64,000 bases of DNA from Amorphus coralli DSM 19760 (lineage in GTDB: Bacteria; Pseudomonadota; Alphaproteobacteria; Rhizobiales; Amorphaceae), in assembly GCF_000374525.1 (NCBI RefSeq), contig NZ_KB894570.1, positions 248,001 to 312,000 on the forward strand, in the 5' to 3' direction. Under the pieces are notes generated by a model. That model saw only the letters and a list, made by a program, of their open reading frames with translations. It searched no databases and was not told where the DNA came from. Of this stretch, positions 24,289-32,731 are shown piece by piece. The translations under genes were made by a program, and so were the position numbers. The stretch's first letter is position 1. Every line of letters begins with the position of its first letter.

Positions 24289-24301
24289 GTATTATCTATA
24301 T
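24283..24301. promoter_or_regulatory. LysR-type dyad upstream of the phosphonate operon
   Basis: ATATAG (24283-24288) and CTATAT (24296-24301) form a perfect inverted repeat with a 7-nt centre, containing a T-N11-A core (T24286 to A24298). It overlaps the lysR stop codon and lies about 70-90 nt before the binding-protein gene, in an AT-rich patch that stands out from the surrounding GC-rich DNA. Confidence 0.45.
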
Positions 24302-24348
24302 ATTTGAAGATTTCATAAAGGTGTTACATCGAGGGCGCATCGCCTGAG

Positions 24349-24372
24349 GGGAGAGCCTCAGGGAGAACCTCA
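24349..24372 (+). repeat. Tandem duplicated ribosome-binding region
   Basis: Two adjacent 12-mers, GGGAGAGCCTCA (24349-24360) and GGGAGAACCTCA (24361-24372), differ at one base. The second ends immediately before ATG 24373 and supplies the ribosome site GGGAG. The duplicate could act as a standby ribosome site for a highly expressed binding protein. Confidence 0.5.
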
Positions 24373-26433
24373 ATGACCCGTTCGCTGCGACTTGCCCTTT
24401 ACTCGAGTGCGTCCGTATTTCTCATGACCGCGGCGGCTCACGCCGCGTGCCCGACCGCCACCGTGGCGGACATGAAGGGCCTTTCCTCCAAATACCCGGC
24501 GCAGTTCGAGCTCGCCGAGTTCGAGAGTGCCGGTGACTGTGAGCTGGAGTTTTCCGAGAACCCGACCATCTCCGAGCTGAATGCGCGCATCGTCGGCAAC
24601 GGTGAGCTGGCCGGCGTGGCCGCGCGGCTGCCGGAAGAGCCGCTCGTGGTTGCGCCTTACGACACGGTTGGCCAGTACGGCGGCGTTCTGACCGGGCTGT
24701 CGAAGGGAACCGAGTCGGGCACCTCCGATCTTCTCTCGGTGCGTCATGTGAACCTGGTTCGCTACTCTGACGATCTGCAGACCGTGGTCCCCAACGTCGC
24801 TAAGGCGTGGGACTGGAACGACGACTTCACCGAGCTGACCATCACCCTGCGCAAGGGGCACAAATGGTCCGACGGCGAGCCGTTCACCGCCGAAGACGTG
24901 GCCTTCTGGCACAACGACGTGATCCTCAATCCAGACGTCTACGAGAAGACACCCGACCGTTGGCTCTTTTCCGGCGAGCCGGCCAAGGTCGTGGCGCTCG
25001 ACGATGTCACGGTGAAGTTCACCTTCCCGGCGCCGGCGCCGGGCATCATGAACCGCTTTGCCGTCGACTACGGCCAGGCCTTCCAGCCCAAGCACTTCCT
25101 CGGCCAGTTCATGCCCCGGCACAACGACCAGGCCGAAGAGTTGGCCAAGGAGGCCGGGTTCGAGAATGCGGCCGCTGCCGTTGATTTCTACTACGGCGGA
25201 TCCGACTGGAAGGATGTGCCGTCGCCGCTTCTCAAGGACGTCGACAAGGCAAAGGCCATCGGCCGCGCCGTCCTGCCGACGCTAGAAAGCCACATCGTCG
25301 TCGACGAGACGGCCGAAGGCCGCAAGCTTGTCGCCAACCCGTACTTCCACATGGTGGACACGGCCGGCAACCAGCTGCCCTATATCAACGAGATCAGCGA
25401 GACCTACGTTTCCGACAAGGAAGTGCAGAATCTCAAGATCATGAACGGCGACGTCGTCTGGAAACAGCAGGCGGTGTTCCTCGAAGACTTCCCGCTCCTC
25501 AAGGAGAACGAGGACAAGGGCGACTACACCGTCAAGTTCGCGCCCGGCCTCGGCGAGAACGTCTTCTACGCCTTCAACCAGACCCACAATGATCCGGTGC
25601 TGCGCGAGATCTTTTCCGACAAGCGCTTCAGCAAGGCCATGTCGGTGGCGATGGACCGCGCCGAGATCAACGAGATCGTCTATCTCGGCCAGGGTACGCC
25701 GATGCAGGCCTTCCCGGCCGAACCGGCGACTGTGAGCTTCATCTCCGAGGAGATGCTGGCCCGCGATACCGACCACGATCCGGAGGCCGCGCGGGCGCTT
25801 CTCGCCGAGATGGGCCTGGAGGACAGCGACGGCGATGGAACGCTTGAGCGCCCCGACGGCAAGCCGCTGGTGGTGCGCCTGGTGTACTCCACCCAGGGTT
25901 CGCCGCAGAAGATGCAGGAGCTGATGCGCGACTACTGGAGCGCGGTGGGCGTCCGCGTCGATCTCAAGGAGGTCACCTCCGACGAGTACCGCGCCAGCGG
26001 CAACAACAACGACCTGGACGTGATGACCTGGAAGAATGACGGCGTGTCCGCGCCGGCGATCAGCCAGGATCCCACCGTCCTGGTGCCGCCCTTCGGCGAT
26101 TATTTCAACCCGGGCAATGGTTTCGCCTGGGCGGCCTGGAAGACCTCGGGTGGGTCGGAAGGGCTGGAGCCGCCGGAGGACATCAAGAAGCTCTGGCCGC
26201 TGGCCGAAGCGTTCCTGCAGCAGGAGATGGGTTCGGACGAATCCAACCGGATCGGTCGGGAAATCGCCGAGACCCAGCTCTCCAACTACATCAAGATCGG
26301 TACCGTCGGCGATATCGTCGCGCCGTACGTCTACCGCAACGACCTGCAGAACGTGCGCGAGCAGACGGCCAAGGCCTACGACTTCTACTGGACCTACCCG
26401 TACCGCCCGCAGCAGTGGTGGCTGCAGCAGTAG
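24373..26433 (+). CDS. ABC transporter substrate-binding protein (SBP family 5)
   Basis: 686-aa periplasmic binding protein of the peptide/nickel (DppA/OppA) class. A signal peptide (MTRSLRLALYSSASVFLMTAAAHA) precedes the mature start ACPTATV. The fold shows the family-5 signature TLRKGHKWSDGEPFTAEDVAFWHNDV and a later KMQELMRDYWSAVGVRVDLKEV. It is larger than most members (about 530 aa). It leads the transporter operon, and its neighbours handle aminoalkyl phosphonates and their esters, so it probably binds such a molecule. A strong hairpin after its stop should keep its dosage above that of the permeases. Confidence 0.9.
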   Translation: MTRSLRLALYSSASVFLMTAAAHAACPTATVADMKGLSSKYPAQFELAEFESAGDCELEFSENPTISELNARIVGNGELAGVAARLPEEPLVVAPYDTVGQYGGVLTGLSKGTESGTSDLLSVRHVNLVRYSDDLQTVVPNVAKAWDWNDDFTELTITLRKGHKWSDGEPFTAEDVAFWHNDVILNPDVYEKTPDRWLFSGEPAKVVALDDVTVKFTFPAPAPGIMNRFAVDYGQAFQPKHFLGQFMPRHNDQAEELAKEAGFENAAAAVDFYYGGSDWKDVPSPLLKDVDKAKAIGRAVLPTLESHIVVDETAEGRKLVANPYFHMVDTAGNQLPYINEISETYVSDKEVQNLKIMNGDVVWKQQAVFLEDFPLLKENEDKGDYTVKFAPGLGENVFYAFNQTHNDPVLREIFSDKRFSKAMSVAMDRAEINEIVYLGQGTPMQAFPAEPATVSFISEEMLARDTDHDPEAARALLAEMGLEDSDGDGTLERPDGKPLVVRLVYSTQGSPQKMQELMRDYWSAVGVRVDLKEVTSDEYRASGNNNDLDVMTWKNDGVSAPAISQDPTVLVPPFGDYFNPGNGFAWAAWKTSGGSEGLEPPEDIKKLWPLAEAFLQQEMGSDESNRIGREIAETQLSNYIKIGTVGDIVAPYVYRNDLQNVREQTAKAYDFYWTYPYRPQQWWLQQ

Positions 26434-26447
26434 GGCTCGCACCGACG

Positions 26448-26482
26448 ACCGGCCGGGGCGGCTCAGCCCCGGCCGGTTTTCT
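26448..26482 (+). terminator. Intra-operon intrinsic terminator after the binding-protein gene
   Basis: A perfect 12-bp stem (ACCGGCCGGGGC at 26448-26459 with GCCCCGGCCGGT at 26466-26477), a 6-nt loop and a TTTTCT tail form a textbook rho-independent terminator. The permease start is only 15 nt further on, so partial read-through must occur unless another promoter exists. Confidence 0.85.
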
Positions 26483-26496
26483 CCGGGAGGCCGGTC

Positions 26497-27492
26497 ATGC
26501 TCCGCTTCACCCTCGAACGCTTCGTCGGAATGGTCGTCACCATGGCGCTCGTATCGATGATGGTGTTCGTCATCATGGAGCTGCCGCCCGGCGACTACGC
26601 GGACCGCTACGCCTTTCGCAAATTTTCAGGTACCGGTGTCAGCGTGACGGAGGCGGACGTCGAGGCGATCCGAGCGGATTTCGGTCTCGATAAGCCGATG
26701 GTGCTGCGCTACGTCGACTGGATCGGCGGCATCGTGCTGCGCGGCGATTTCGGCCAGGCCTTTGCCTTCGAGACCTCCGTGGTGAAGGTGATCGGCGACA
26801 AGGTCTGGCTGACGCTCGGCATCCTGTTCGCCACGCTCATCATCACCTATGCCGTCTCCATCCCCATCGGGATCTATGCCGCTGTCCATCGCGGATCCAC
26901 CGCCGATTACGGACTCACGGCCTTTTCCTATCTGGGCCTGGCGCTGCCGAATTTCCTGCTGGCGCTGATTCTTCTCTATTTCGCCAACCGCTGGTTCGAT
27001 GTCGGCATCGGCGGCCTGTTCTCGCCGCGCTACGCCGAAGCGCCGTGGTCGCTGGGCAAGCTCTGGGATCTCTTCAAGCACCTTTGGCTGCCCGCCTTCG
27101 TGCTCGCGTGGTCGGCGGTCGCCTACCAGATCCAGACGGTCCGGGCGACGATGTCGGACGAGTTGAACAAGCTCTCCGTCACCGCGGCGCGCGCGCGCGG
27201 CGTTCCGGAGATGAAGCTCTTGGTGAAGTACCCGGCGCGGCTGGCCATCAATCCGGTGGTGTCCACCATTGGCTTCGACGTCAACCGCATCTTCTCAGAG
27301 CTGCCGATCGTCGCGGCCGTGCTGGGGCTGACGGAACTCGGTGAGTTGCTCCTGCGAGCCTATCTCGACCTCGACATGTATGTCGCGGGCGCGATCCTAC
27401 TGCTCCTGACCTTCATCATCGTTTTCATGAATTTCGTCTCCGACCTGCTGCTGGCGTGGCTCGACCCGCGCATCAAGCTGGGGAGTCGCTGA
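26497..27492 (+). CDS. ABC transporter permease (DppB/OppB-type)
   Basis: 331-aa inner-membrane permease with six predicted helices. It has the N-terminal LRFTLERFVGMVVTMALVSMMVFVIMELPPGDYA typical of OppB proteins, and the coupling-helix region SVTAARARGVPEMKLLVKYPARLAINPVVS that contacts the ATPase. GGGAGG precedes the ATG. It pairs with the next permease (1-base overlap, TGATG). It forms the channel for the substrate captured by the family-5 binding protein. Confidence 0.9.
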   Translation: MLRFTLERFVGMVVTMALVSMMVFVIMELPPGDYADRYAFRKFSGTGVSVTEADVEAIRADFGLDKPMVLRYVDWIGGIVLRGDFGQAFAFETSVVKVIGDKVWLTLGILFATLIITYAVSIPIGIYAAVHRGSTADYGLTAFSYLGLALPNFLLALILLYFANRWFDVGIGGLFSPRYAEAPWSLGKLWDLFKHLWLPAFVLAWSAVAYQIQTVRATMSDELNKLSVTAARARGVPEMKLLVKYPARLAINPVVSTIGFDVNRIFSELPIVAAVLGLTELGELLLRAYLDLDMYVAGAILLLLTFIIVFMNFVSDLLLAWLDPRIKLGSR

Positions 27493-28658
27493 TGACCGTG
27501 GCCGATGGGATCGACCAGACCTCGCCAAAGGCGCAACGCCAGGCCGAACGCGAGCGCCAGCGCCTTCTGAAATACTACTCCGCCTCGCAGTGGACGCTGA
27601 TCTGGTGGCGCTTCCGCCGCCACCGCTCGGCCATGCTGGCGGCGTCCATCCTGGGCTTCATGGCGCTGCTCGGCGTGTTCGCCGAGTTCGTCGCACCGTA
27701 TGGCACGACCACGCGTGACGGCCAATACATAGATGGCCCGCCACAAATCCCGATGTTCTGCGACGCCAACGGATGCACGCTGACGCCGTTCATCCATGGC
27801 GTGAAGACCGAGCGCGATCCTGTCACGCTGCGCGCCAAGACGGTGCCGGATCCCGACACACGGGTCTACGTGTCGTTCTTCGCCAAGGGCGAACGGGTCA
27901 CCGTGCTCGGCCTCTTTGAAACGGACCGGCACCTGTTCGGCCTCGATGATCCCGATGCGATGCTCCACATCTGGGGCGCCGACGATCTCGGCCGCGACGT
28001 GTTCTCCCGGACCATGTATGCGACCCGGAACTCGCTCACCATCGGCGTGCTCGGTGTCCTGATCTCCTTCGTGCTGGCGCTGATCATCGGGGGGATAGCG
28101 GGCTATGCGGGCGGCATGACCGATAACGTCATCCAGCGGGTGACGGAGGTGGTTCGGGTGGTGCCGATCATCCCGCTCTACATGGGCCTCGCGGCGGCCA
28201 TGCCGAAGGAATGGTCGACCACCCAGGTCTATTTCGCAATGACGTTGATCCTCGGCCTTTTCGGCTGGCCGACGCTCGCCCGTCGCATCCGCTCCCAGCT
28301 CCTGTCGATCCGCAACGAGGATTATGTGGTGGCTGCGAAACTGGCGGGTGCGCGTTCCTCGCGGATCATCGGCCAGCACATGCTGCCGAGTTTCACGAGC
28401 TTCATCATCGTCGATCTGGTGATTTCCTTTCCTTACATGATCCTCGCCGAAACGGCGCTCTCCTTCGTGGGGCTGGGGCTGCGGCCGCCGACGGTAAGCT
28501 GGGGCGTGCTTCTGCAGCAGGCGCAGAGCGTGCGCGTCATCGAGCAGACGCCGTGGCTGTGCATCCCGGCCGGCTTCGTGGTGATCGCAGTGCTCGCCTT
28601 CACCGTTATCGGCGACGGGCTGCGCGACGCGGCCGATCCCTATTCCGGCGCGCGGTGA
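27492..28658 (+). CDS. ABC transporter permease (DppC/OppC-type)
   Basis: 388-aa second permease, longer than usual because of an extended periplasmic segment between the first and second helices (about residues 70-155) that includes MFCDANGCTLTPFIHGVK. The transport domain shows GADDLGRDVFSRTMYATRNSLTIG and the coupling-helix motif VVAAKLAGARSSRIIGQHMLPS. ATG 27492 overlaps the previous stop by one base. It heterodimerises with the upstream permease. The extension may contact the large binding protein. Confidence 0.9.
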   Translation: MTVADGIDQTSPKAQRQAERERQRLLKYYSASQWTLIWWRFRRHRSAMLAASILGFMALLGVFAEFVAPYGTTTRDGQYIDGPPQIPMFCDANGCTLTPFIHGVKTERDPVTLRAKTVPDPDTRVYVSFFAKGERVTVLGLFETDRHLFGLDDPDAMLHIWGADDLGRDVFSRTMYATRNSLTIGVLGVLISFVLALIIGGIAGYAGGMTDNVIQRVTEVVRVVPIIPLYMGLAAAMPKEWSTTQVYFAMTLILGLFGWPTLARRIRSQLLSIRNEDYVVAAKLAGARSSRIIGQHMLPSFTSFIIVDLVISFPYMILAETALSFVGLGLRPPTVSWGVLLQQAQSVRVIEQTPWLCIPAGFVVIAVLAFTVIGDGLRDAADPYSGAR

Positions 28659-28668
28659 GGGGGTAGCG

Positions 28669-29679
28669 ATGACAACGATGCTTTCCGTGCGCGATCTGAC
28701 CATCTCCTTCCGGACCGACGAAGGCACCATCACGCCCGTGCAGAATGTCAGCTTCGAGCTGGATGCCGGTCGCACGCTGGGGCTTGTCGGCGAATCCGGC
28801 TCCGGCAAGTCGGTCTCGACCAAGGCCCTGATGCGGCTTCTGCCGGGAACGGCGACCATCGCGCCGGGCGCCGCGATGCACTACCGAACCAAGTCGGGCA
28901 AGCAGGTGGAGATCGAAGGGTTGCGCGCTGGCGGGCGCGAGCTGCGCCGGCTGAGGGGCGGGGAGATCGGCATGATCTTCCAGGAGCCGATGGCTTCGTT
29001 CAGTCCGGTCTACTCCATCGGCAACCAGATGATGGAGGCGTTCCGCCTGCATCGCGGCATTCGTGGCCGCGCGGCGCGGGAGCTTGCCATCGAGATGCTC
29101 GACAAGGTGCGGATCTCCAATCCGGCCGCGCGCCTCGATCAGTATTCGCACGAGATGTCGGGAGGGATGCGTCAGCGCGCGATGATCGCACTGGCGCTCT
29201 CGGCCGGACCGAACCTGCTGATCGCCGACGAACCCACCACCGCACTCGACGTGACGATCCAGGCCCAGGTGCTGGAGCTGATGCAAGGGCTTCAGGACGA
29301 GCTCGGCATGGCGATGATCTTCATCACCCACGACCTAGGCGTTATCGCGCAGATCGCTGACGACGTTGCCGTCATGTATCTCGGCACCATCATCGAGAAG
29401 GGACCGGCCCGCGAGGTGATCCGCGCGCCGCTGCACCCCTACACGGTGGGGCTGCTGGAAGCGATACCCAGCCTCGACCGGCTGGACGCGCGCCTGAAGC
29501 CCGTGCCCGGCGACATTCCGAGCCCCAACCAGCGCCCTTCCGGCTGCCCGTTCCATACGCGCTGTGGCCAGGCGATGGCGGGCCTTTGCGACCAGCGCAT
29601 GCCTGCGGAAACGACCCCATCCACAGGGCGGTCGGTGCGCTGCTGGCTTCACGCGGAAGAGGGTAGGCACGCAGCATGA
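28669..29679 (+). CDS. ABC transporter ATP-binding protein (OppD-type)
   Basis: 336-aa ATPase with Walker A GESGSGKS, Q-loop FQEPMASFSPV, signature MSGGMRQRAMIALAL, Walker B LLIADEPTTALD and switch His THD. The C-terminal oligopeptide-type extension has SGCPFHTRCGQA, a cysteine-bearing region usual in OppD. It drives import together with the next gene, whose start overlaps its stop by four bases. GAGGGGG lies just before the ATG. Confidence 0.92.
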   Translation: MTTMLSVRDLTISFRTDEGTITPVQNVSFELDAGRTLGLVGESGSGKSVSTKALMRLLPGTATIAPGAAMHYRTKSGKQVEIEGLRAGGRELRRLRGGEIGMIFQEPMASFSPVYSIGNQMMEAFRLHRGIRGRAARELAIEMLDKVRISNPAARLDQYSHEMSGGMRQRAMIALALSAGPNLLIADEPTTALDVTIQAQVLELMQGLQDELGMAMIFITHDLGVIAQIADDVAVMYLGTIIEKGPAREVIRAPLHPYTVGLLEAIPSLDRLDARLKPVPGDIPSPNQRPSGCPFHTRCGQAMAGLCDQRMPAETTPSTGRSVRCWLHAEEGRHAA

Positions 29680-30770
29680 GCGACACTCTCATCGAGGTGA
29701 AGGACCTGGAGGTCCGCTTCCCGATCCGTTCCAAGAAGCTGTTCAAGTCGGAGACTGTCGAACTGCGGGCGGTGGACGGGGTCACCTTCGATATCAAGCG
29801 CGGCGAGACGGTTGGGCTGGTGGGCGAGTCCGGGTCCGGCAAGACGACGGTCGGACGGGCCATCCTGCGCGCCATCGATCCGACCGCTGGCGAGGTAATC
29901 TTCCACACCCGGCACGAGGACGTGGACGTCGCAAATCTCGAGGGCGAGGCGCTGAGGGCCTTTCGCCAGCACATGAATCTCGTCTTCAAGGCCGGCCCCG
30001 TGCAGCTCTCCTCGCTGACCGGGGACATGCTTCGACTGTTCAGGCCACGCATGAGCCTGGTGTTCCAGGATCCCTACTCCTCGCTGAACCCGCGGATGAC
30101 GGTGCGCGACATCATTGCCGAACCACTGGTCGCCAGCGGCATGGTGACAAGCCGCGAAGAAGTTGACGTGCGGGTGCGCGAGATCGCCGGGCGCTGCAAA
30201 CTGAACCTGGAGCACCTTCGGCGCTTTCCGCACGCTTTCTCAGGTGGGCAGCGCCAGCGCATCTGCATTGCCCGGGCCCTGGTCTCGCGCCCGGACTTCG
30301 TGGTCTGCGACGAATCCGTTTCCGCGCTCGACGTCTCGATCCAGGCGGAGATCATCAATCTCCTCAAGGATCTGCAGGAAGAGATGGGGGTCGCCTTCCT
30401 GTTCATCGCCCACGATCTCTCCGTCGTGGCTCAGATCTCCCACCGCGTGGCGGTGCTCTATGTCGGCAAGTTCGTCGAGTACGCGCCGACCGAGAAGCTC
30501 TTCTTCACCCCGCGCCATCCTTATACCCACGCGCTGCTCTCGGCCGTTCCCCGAGCCGACCCCGATGCTGCGTTCGACCCGATCAAGCTGTCCGGCGAGA
30601 TCCCGAACCCGCTGTCGGCGCCGAGCGGTTGCCGGTTCCACACCCGCTGCCCCCTGGCTCGCGAGCGCTGCTCGACGGACGTGCCGGAGTGGCGCGAAAT
30701 CGACGAGGATCATTTCGTTGCTTGCCACTTTGCGGAAGAGTTCGATTTCTCCCGTGTCCGCAGTCATTGA
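29676..30770 (+). CDS. ABC transporter ATP-binding protein (OppF-type) with an internal repeat
   Basis: 364-aa ATPase with Walker A GESGSGKT, signature FSGGQRQRICIARAL, Walker B FVVCDESVSALD and IAHD switch, plus a C-terminal SGCRFHTRCPLARERC. A segment before the Q-loop is repeated: residues 93-104 (LRAFRQHMNLVF) and 119-130 (LRLFRPRMSLVF), the second continuing into the true Q-loop QDPYSSLNPR. The repeat adds about 26 residues compared with usual OppF. The DNA of the two copies has diverged, so the duplication is old. ATG 29676 overlaps the previous stop. Confidence 0.9.
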   Translation: MSDTLIEVKDLEVRFPIRSKKLFKSETVELRAVDGVTFDIKRGETVGLVGESGSGKTTVGRAILRAIDPTAGEVIFHTRHEDVDVANLEGEALRAFRQHMNLVFKAGPVQLSSLTGDMLRLFRPRMSLVFQDPYSSLNPRMTVRDIIAEPLVASGMVTSREEVDVRVREIAGRCKLNLEHLRRFPHAFSGGQRQRICIARALVSRPDFVVCDESVSALDVSIQAEIINLLKDLQEEMGVAFLFIAHDLSVVAQISHRVAVLYVGKFVEYAPTEKLFFTPRHPYTHALLSAVPRADPDAAFDPIKLSGEIPNPLSAPSGCRFHTRCPLARERCSTDVPEWREIDEDHFVACHFAEEFDFSRVRSH

Positions 30771-31920
30771 CGCTCCGAAGCTTCGGCGTGCGGCGGGGGT
30801 TACCACCTACGACGTCGCCATCGTTGGAGCCGGGATCCTGGGGCTCGCCCATGCGCTCGCCGCCGTCCGGCGCGGCAAGCGGGTCGTCGTGATCGAGCGC
30901 GACATCCGGGCAAACGGGGCCTCGATCCGGAATTTCGGGTTCATCACGGTCACCGGCCAGGCCGCGGGTGACTGCTGGCGCCACGCTCGCAAGAGCCGCG
31001 ACATCTGGCTCGAAGTTGCCGAAGCAGCAGGGATCTCCATCGAGCATCGCGGTCTGGTTTTGGCGGCGCGACGTCCGGAGGCGGAAGCCGTTATCGAGGC
31101 TTTCCTTGGCACCGACATGGGGCAGGAGTGCGAGCGGCTCAGCCCGTTCGAGGCAAGCCAGTACGTGCCGCCGCTGCGCACCGATACGGTGAAGACGGCG
31201 CTCTACTCGCCGCTGGAGCTTCGGGTGGAATCGAAGGACGCGCTGCCGCGGCTCGCCAACTGGCTGGAGAACGAGCACGGCGTCGCGTTCCGCTGGGGCA
31301 CGCAGGTCCATGCGGCGGAAGCTCCACGGCTGGACACATCGGCCGGCCGCATCGAGGCGGAAACGGTCGTGATCTGTCCGGGAGACGACTTCACCGCCCT
31401 TTACCCGGGTCGGATCGCCGCCTACCGCCCGACGCGCTGCAAGCTCCAGATGCTCCGGGTCCGCCCCGCCGAGCGGTTCCTGCTCGGCGCCGGCGTCATG
31501 TCCGACCTCGGCCTTGCGCGCTATCGCGGCTACGCCGACCTGCCGGAGGCTGCGGCACTTGCCGAGCGGCTCGACCGCGAACAGGCCGATGAGCGCGCGA
31601 ACGGTGTCCATCTGATCGCCGTCCAGTCAGAGGATGGCTCGCTGATCGTCGGCGACAGCCACCATTATGACGACATGCCGGACCCGTTCGCGCCGGTATC
31701 CGTCTCGGATCTGATCCTGGGCGAGCTCGATGCGGTGCTCGACATCCCGGGCCGAACGGTCGTGGAGCGCTGGATCGGTACGTACGCCAGCGCAAAGAAC
31801 CGATGGCGCTTCACCGACAGGCCTGACGATGCCACACGCATCGTCGTCGTCACGGCCGGCTGCGGTGCCTCCACGGCCTTTGGTATCGGTGAAGAAACCA
31901 TCGCCGACCTGTTTGGATAA
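30754..31920 (+). CDS. FAD-dependent oxidoreductase of phosphonate catabolism
   Basis: 388-aa flavoprotein of the glycine-oxidase/DAAO-like group often found beside phnX (TIGR03364-like). The dinucleotide motif GAGILG is at residues 25-30 (YDVAIVGAGILGLAHALAAVRRGKRVVVIERD), followed by GASIRNFGF and ending AGCGASTAFGIGEETIADLF. Relatives oxidise N-methyl-2-aminoethylphosphonate and in some cases 2-aminoethylphosphonate itself to phosphonoacetaldehyde. That would replace the transaminase PhnW, which is absent here. The start is GTG 30754, overlapping the OppF gene by 17 nt; the longer frame is a shadow. phnX follows after 13 nt. Confidence 0.85.
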   Translation: MSAVIDAPKLRRAAGVTTYDVAIVGAGILGLAHALAAVRRGKRVVVIERDIRANGASIRNFGFITVTGQAAGDCWRHARKSRDIWLEVAEAAGISIEHRGLVLAARRPEAEAVIEAFLGTDMGQECERLSPFEASQYVPPLRTDTVKTALYSPLELRVESKDALPRLANWLENEHGVAFRWGTQVHAAEAPRLDTSAGRIEAETVVICPGDDFTALYPGRIAAYRPTRCKLQMLRVRPAERFLLGAGVMSDLGLARYRGYADLPEAAALAERLDREQADERANGVHLIAVQSEDGSLIVGDSHHYDDMPDPFAPVSVSDLILGELDAVLDIPGRTVVERWIGTYASAKNRWRFTDRPDDATRIVVVTAGCGASTAFGIGEETIADLFG

Positions 31921-31933
31921 AGGGAAAAGCCCA

Positions 31934-32731
31934 ATGAGCCGCTTCAAAGCCGCCGTTTTTGACTGGGCGGGCACCACCATCGACTGCGGGTCCTTCGCCC
32001 CGATGGGTGTGTTCGTCGAGGTCTTCGCCAAGTTTGGCATCGCGGTCACCATCGAGGAGGCACGCGAGCCCATGGGCATGCCCAAGTGGAACCACATCGA
32101 CGCGATGCTGAAGGCCCCGCGCATTGCGGCAGAATGGCAGCGGGTGCACGGACGCGCGGCAACCGGAGCCGATGTTGACGCCATCTACAAGGTGTTCGTG
32201 CCGATGAACGAGGAGGTCGTGGCGCGTTTCGCGACGCTGGTTCCTGGAACGAAGGAGGCCGTCGGCGGCCTGCGCGACCGGGGTCTGAAGATCGGCTCCA
32301 CCACAGGCTACACGCGCTCGATCATGCGCCACGTCCTGCCGGTTGCCGCCGCCCAGGGCTATGAACCCGACAATCTCGTGTGTTCTGACGATCTCGTCGA
32401 GGGGCGGCCCGGTCCCCTCGGCATGTACAAGTGCTTCGTTGACCTGGGCGTCTATCCGTCGTCGGCGGTCATCAAGGTCGACGATACCGAGCCGGGGATC
32501 GCGGAAGGGGTGGCCGCGGGATGTGTGACCGTCGGGGTCTGCCTGTCCGGCAATTATGCCGGTCTGACGGTTGACGAACTCGCCGCCCTCGGCGAGGCGG
32601 AGAAGGCGGAGATCCGCGCACGCGTTTCTGCCAAGCTCGAGGCCGCAGGGGCCAACTACACCATCGACACCGTCGCGGACCTGCCGGCGCTGGTCGACCG
32701 GCTCGACAGCGAGCGCGAAGCGGCGGAATGA
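31934..32731 (+). CDS. phnX: Phosphonoacetaldehyde hydrolase
   Basis: 265-aa HAD-superfamily enzyme that splits phosphonoacetaldehyde into acetaldehyde and phosphate. The nucleophile Asp10 is in AVFDWAGTTID. The Schiff-base Lys51 is in EPMGMPKWNHIDAM, the residue that distinguishes PhnX from other HAD phosphatases. The rest matches (GLKIGSTTGYTRSIM; KVDDTEPGIAEGVAAGC). AGGGA lies nine bases before the ATG. It follows the FAD oxidoreductase by 13 nt and overlaps the next start by four bases. It releases phosphate for cell use. Confidence 0.95.
   Translation: MSRFKAAVFDWAGTTIDCGSFAPMGVFVEVFAKFGIAVTIEEAREPMGMPKWNHIDAMLKAPRIAAEWQRVHGRAATGADVDAIYKVFVPMNEEVVARFATLVPGTKEAVGGLRDRGLKIGSTTGYTRSIMRHVLPVAAAQGYEPDNLVCSDDLVEGRPGPLGMYKCFVDLGVYPSSAVIKVDDTEPGIAEGVAAGCVTVGVCLSGNYAGLTVDELAALGEAEKAEIRARVSAKLEAAGANYTIDTVADLPALVDRLDSEREAAE

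Noticed and set aside
24309-24327. Possible Pho box before the phosphonate operon
   Set aside because: Only about nine of fourteen positions of two CTGTCAT half-sites match and the second half is poor, so PhoB control cannot be claimed.
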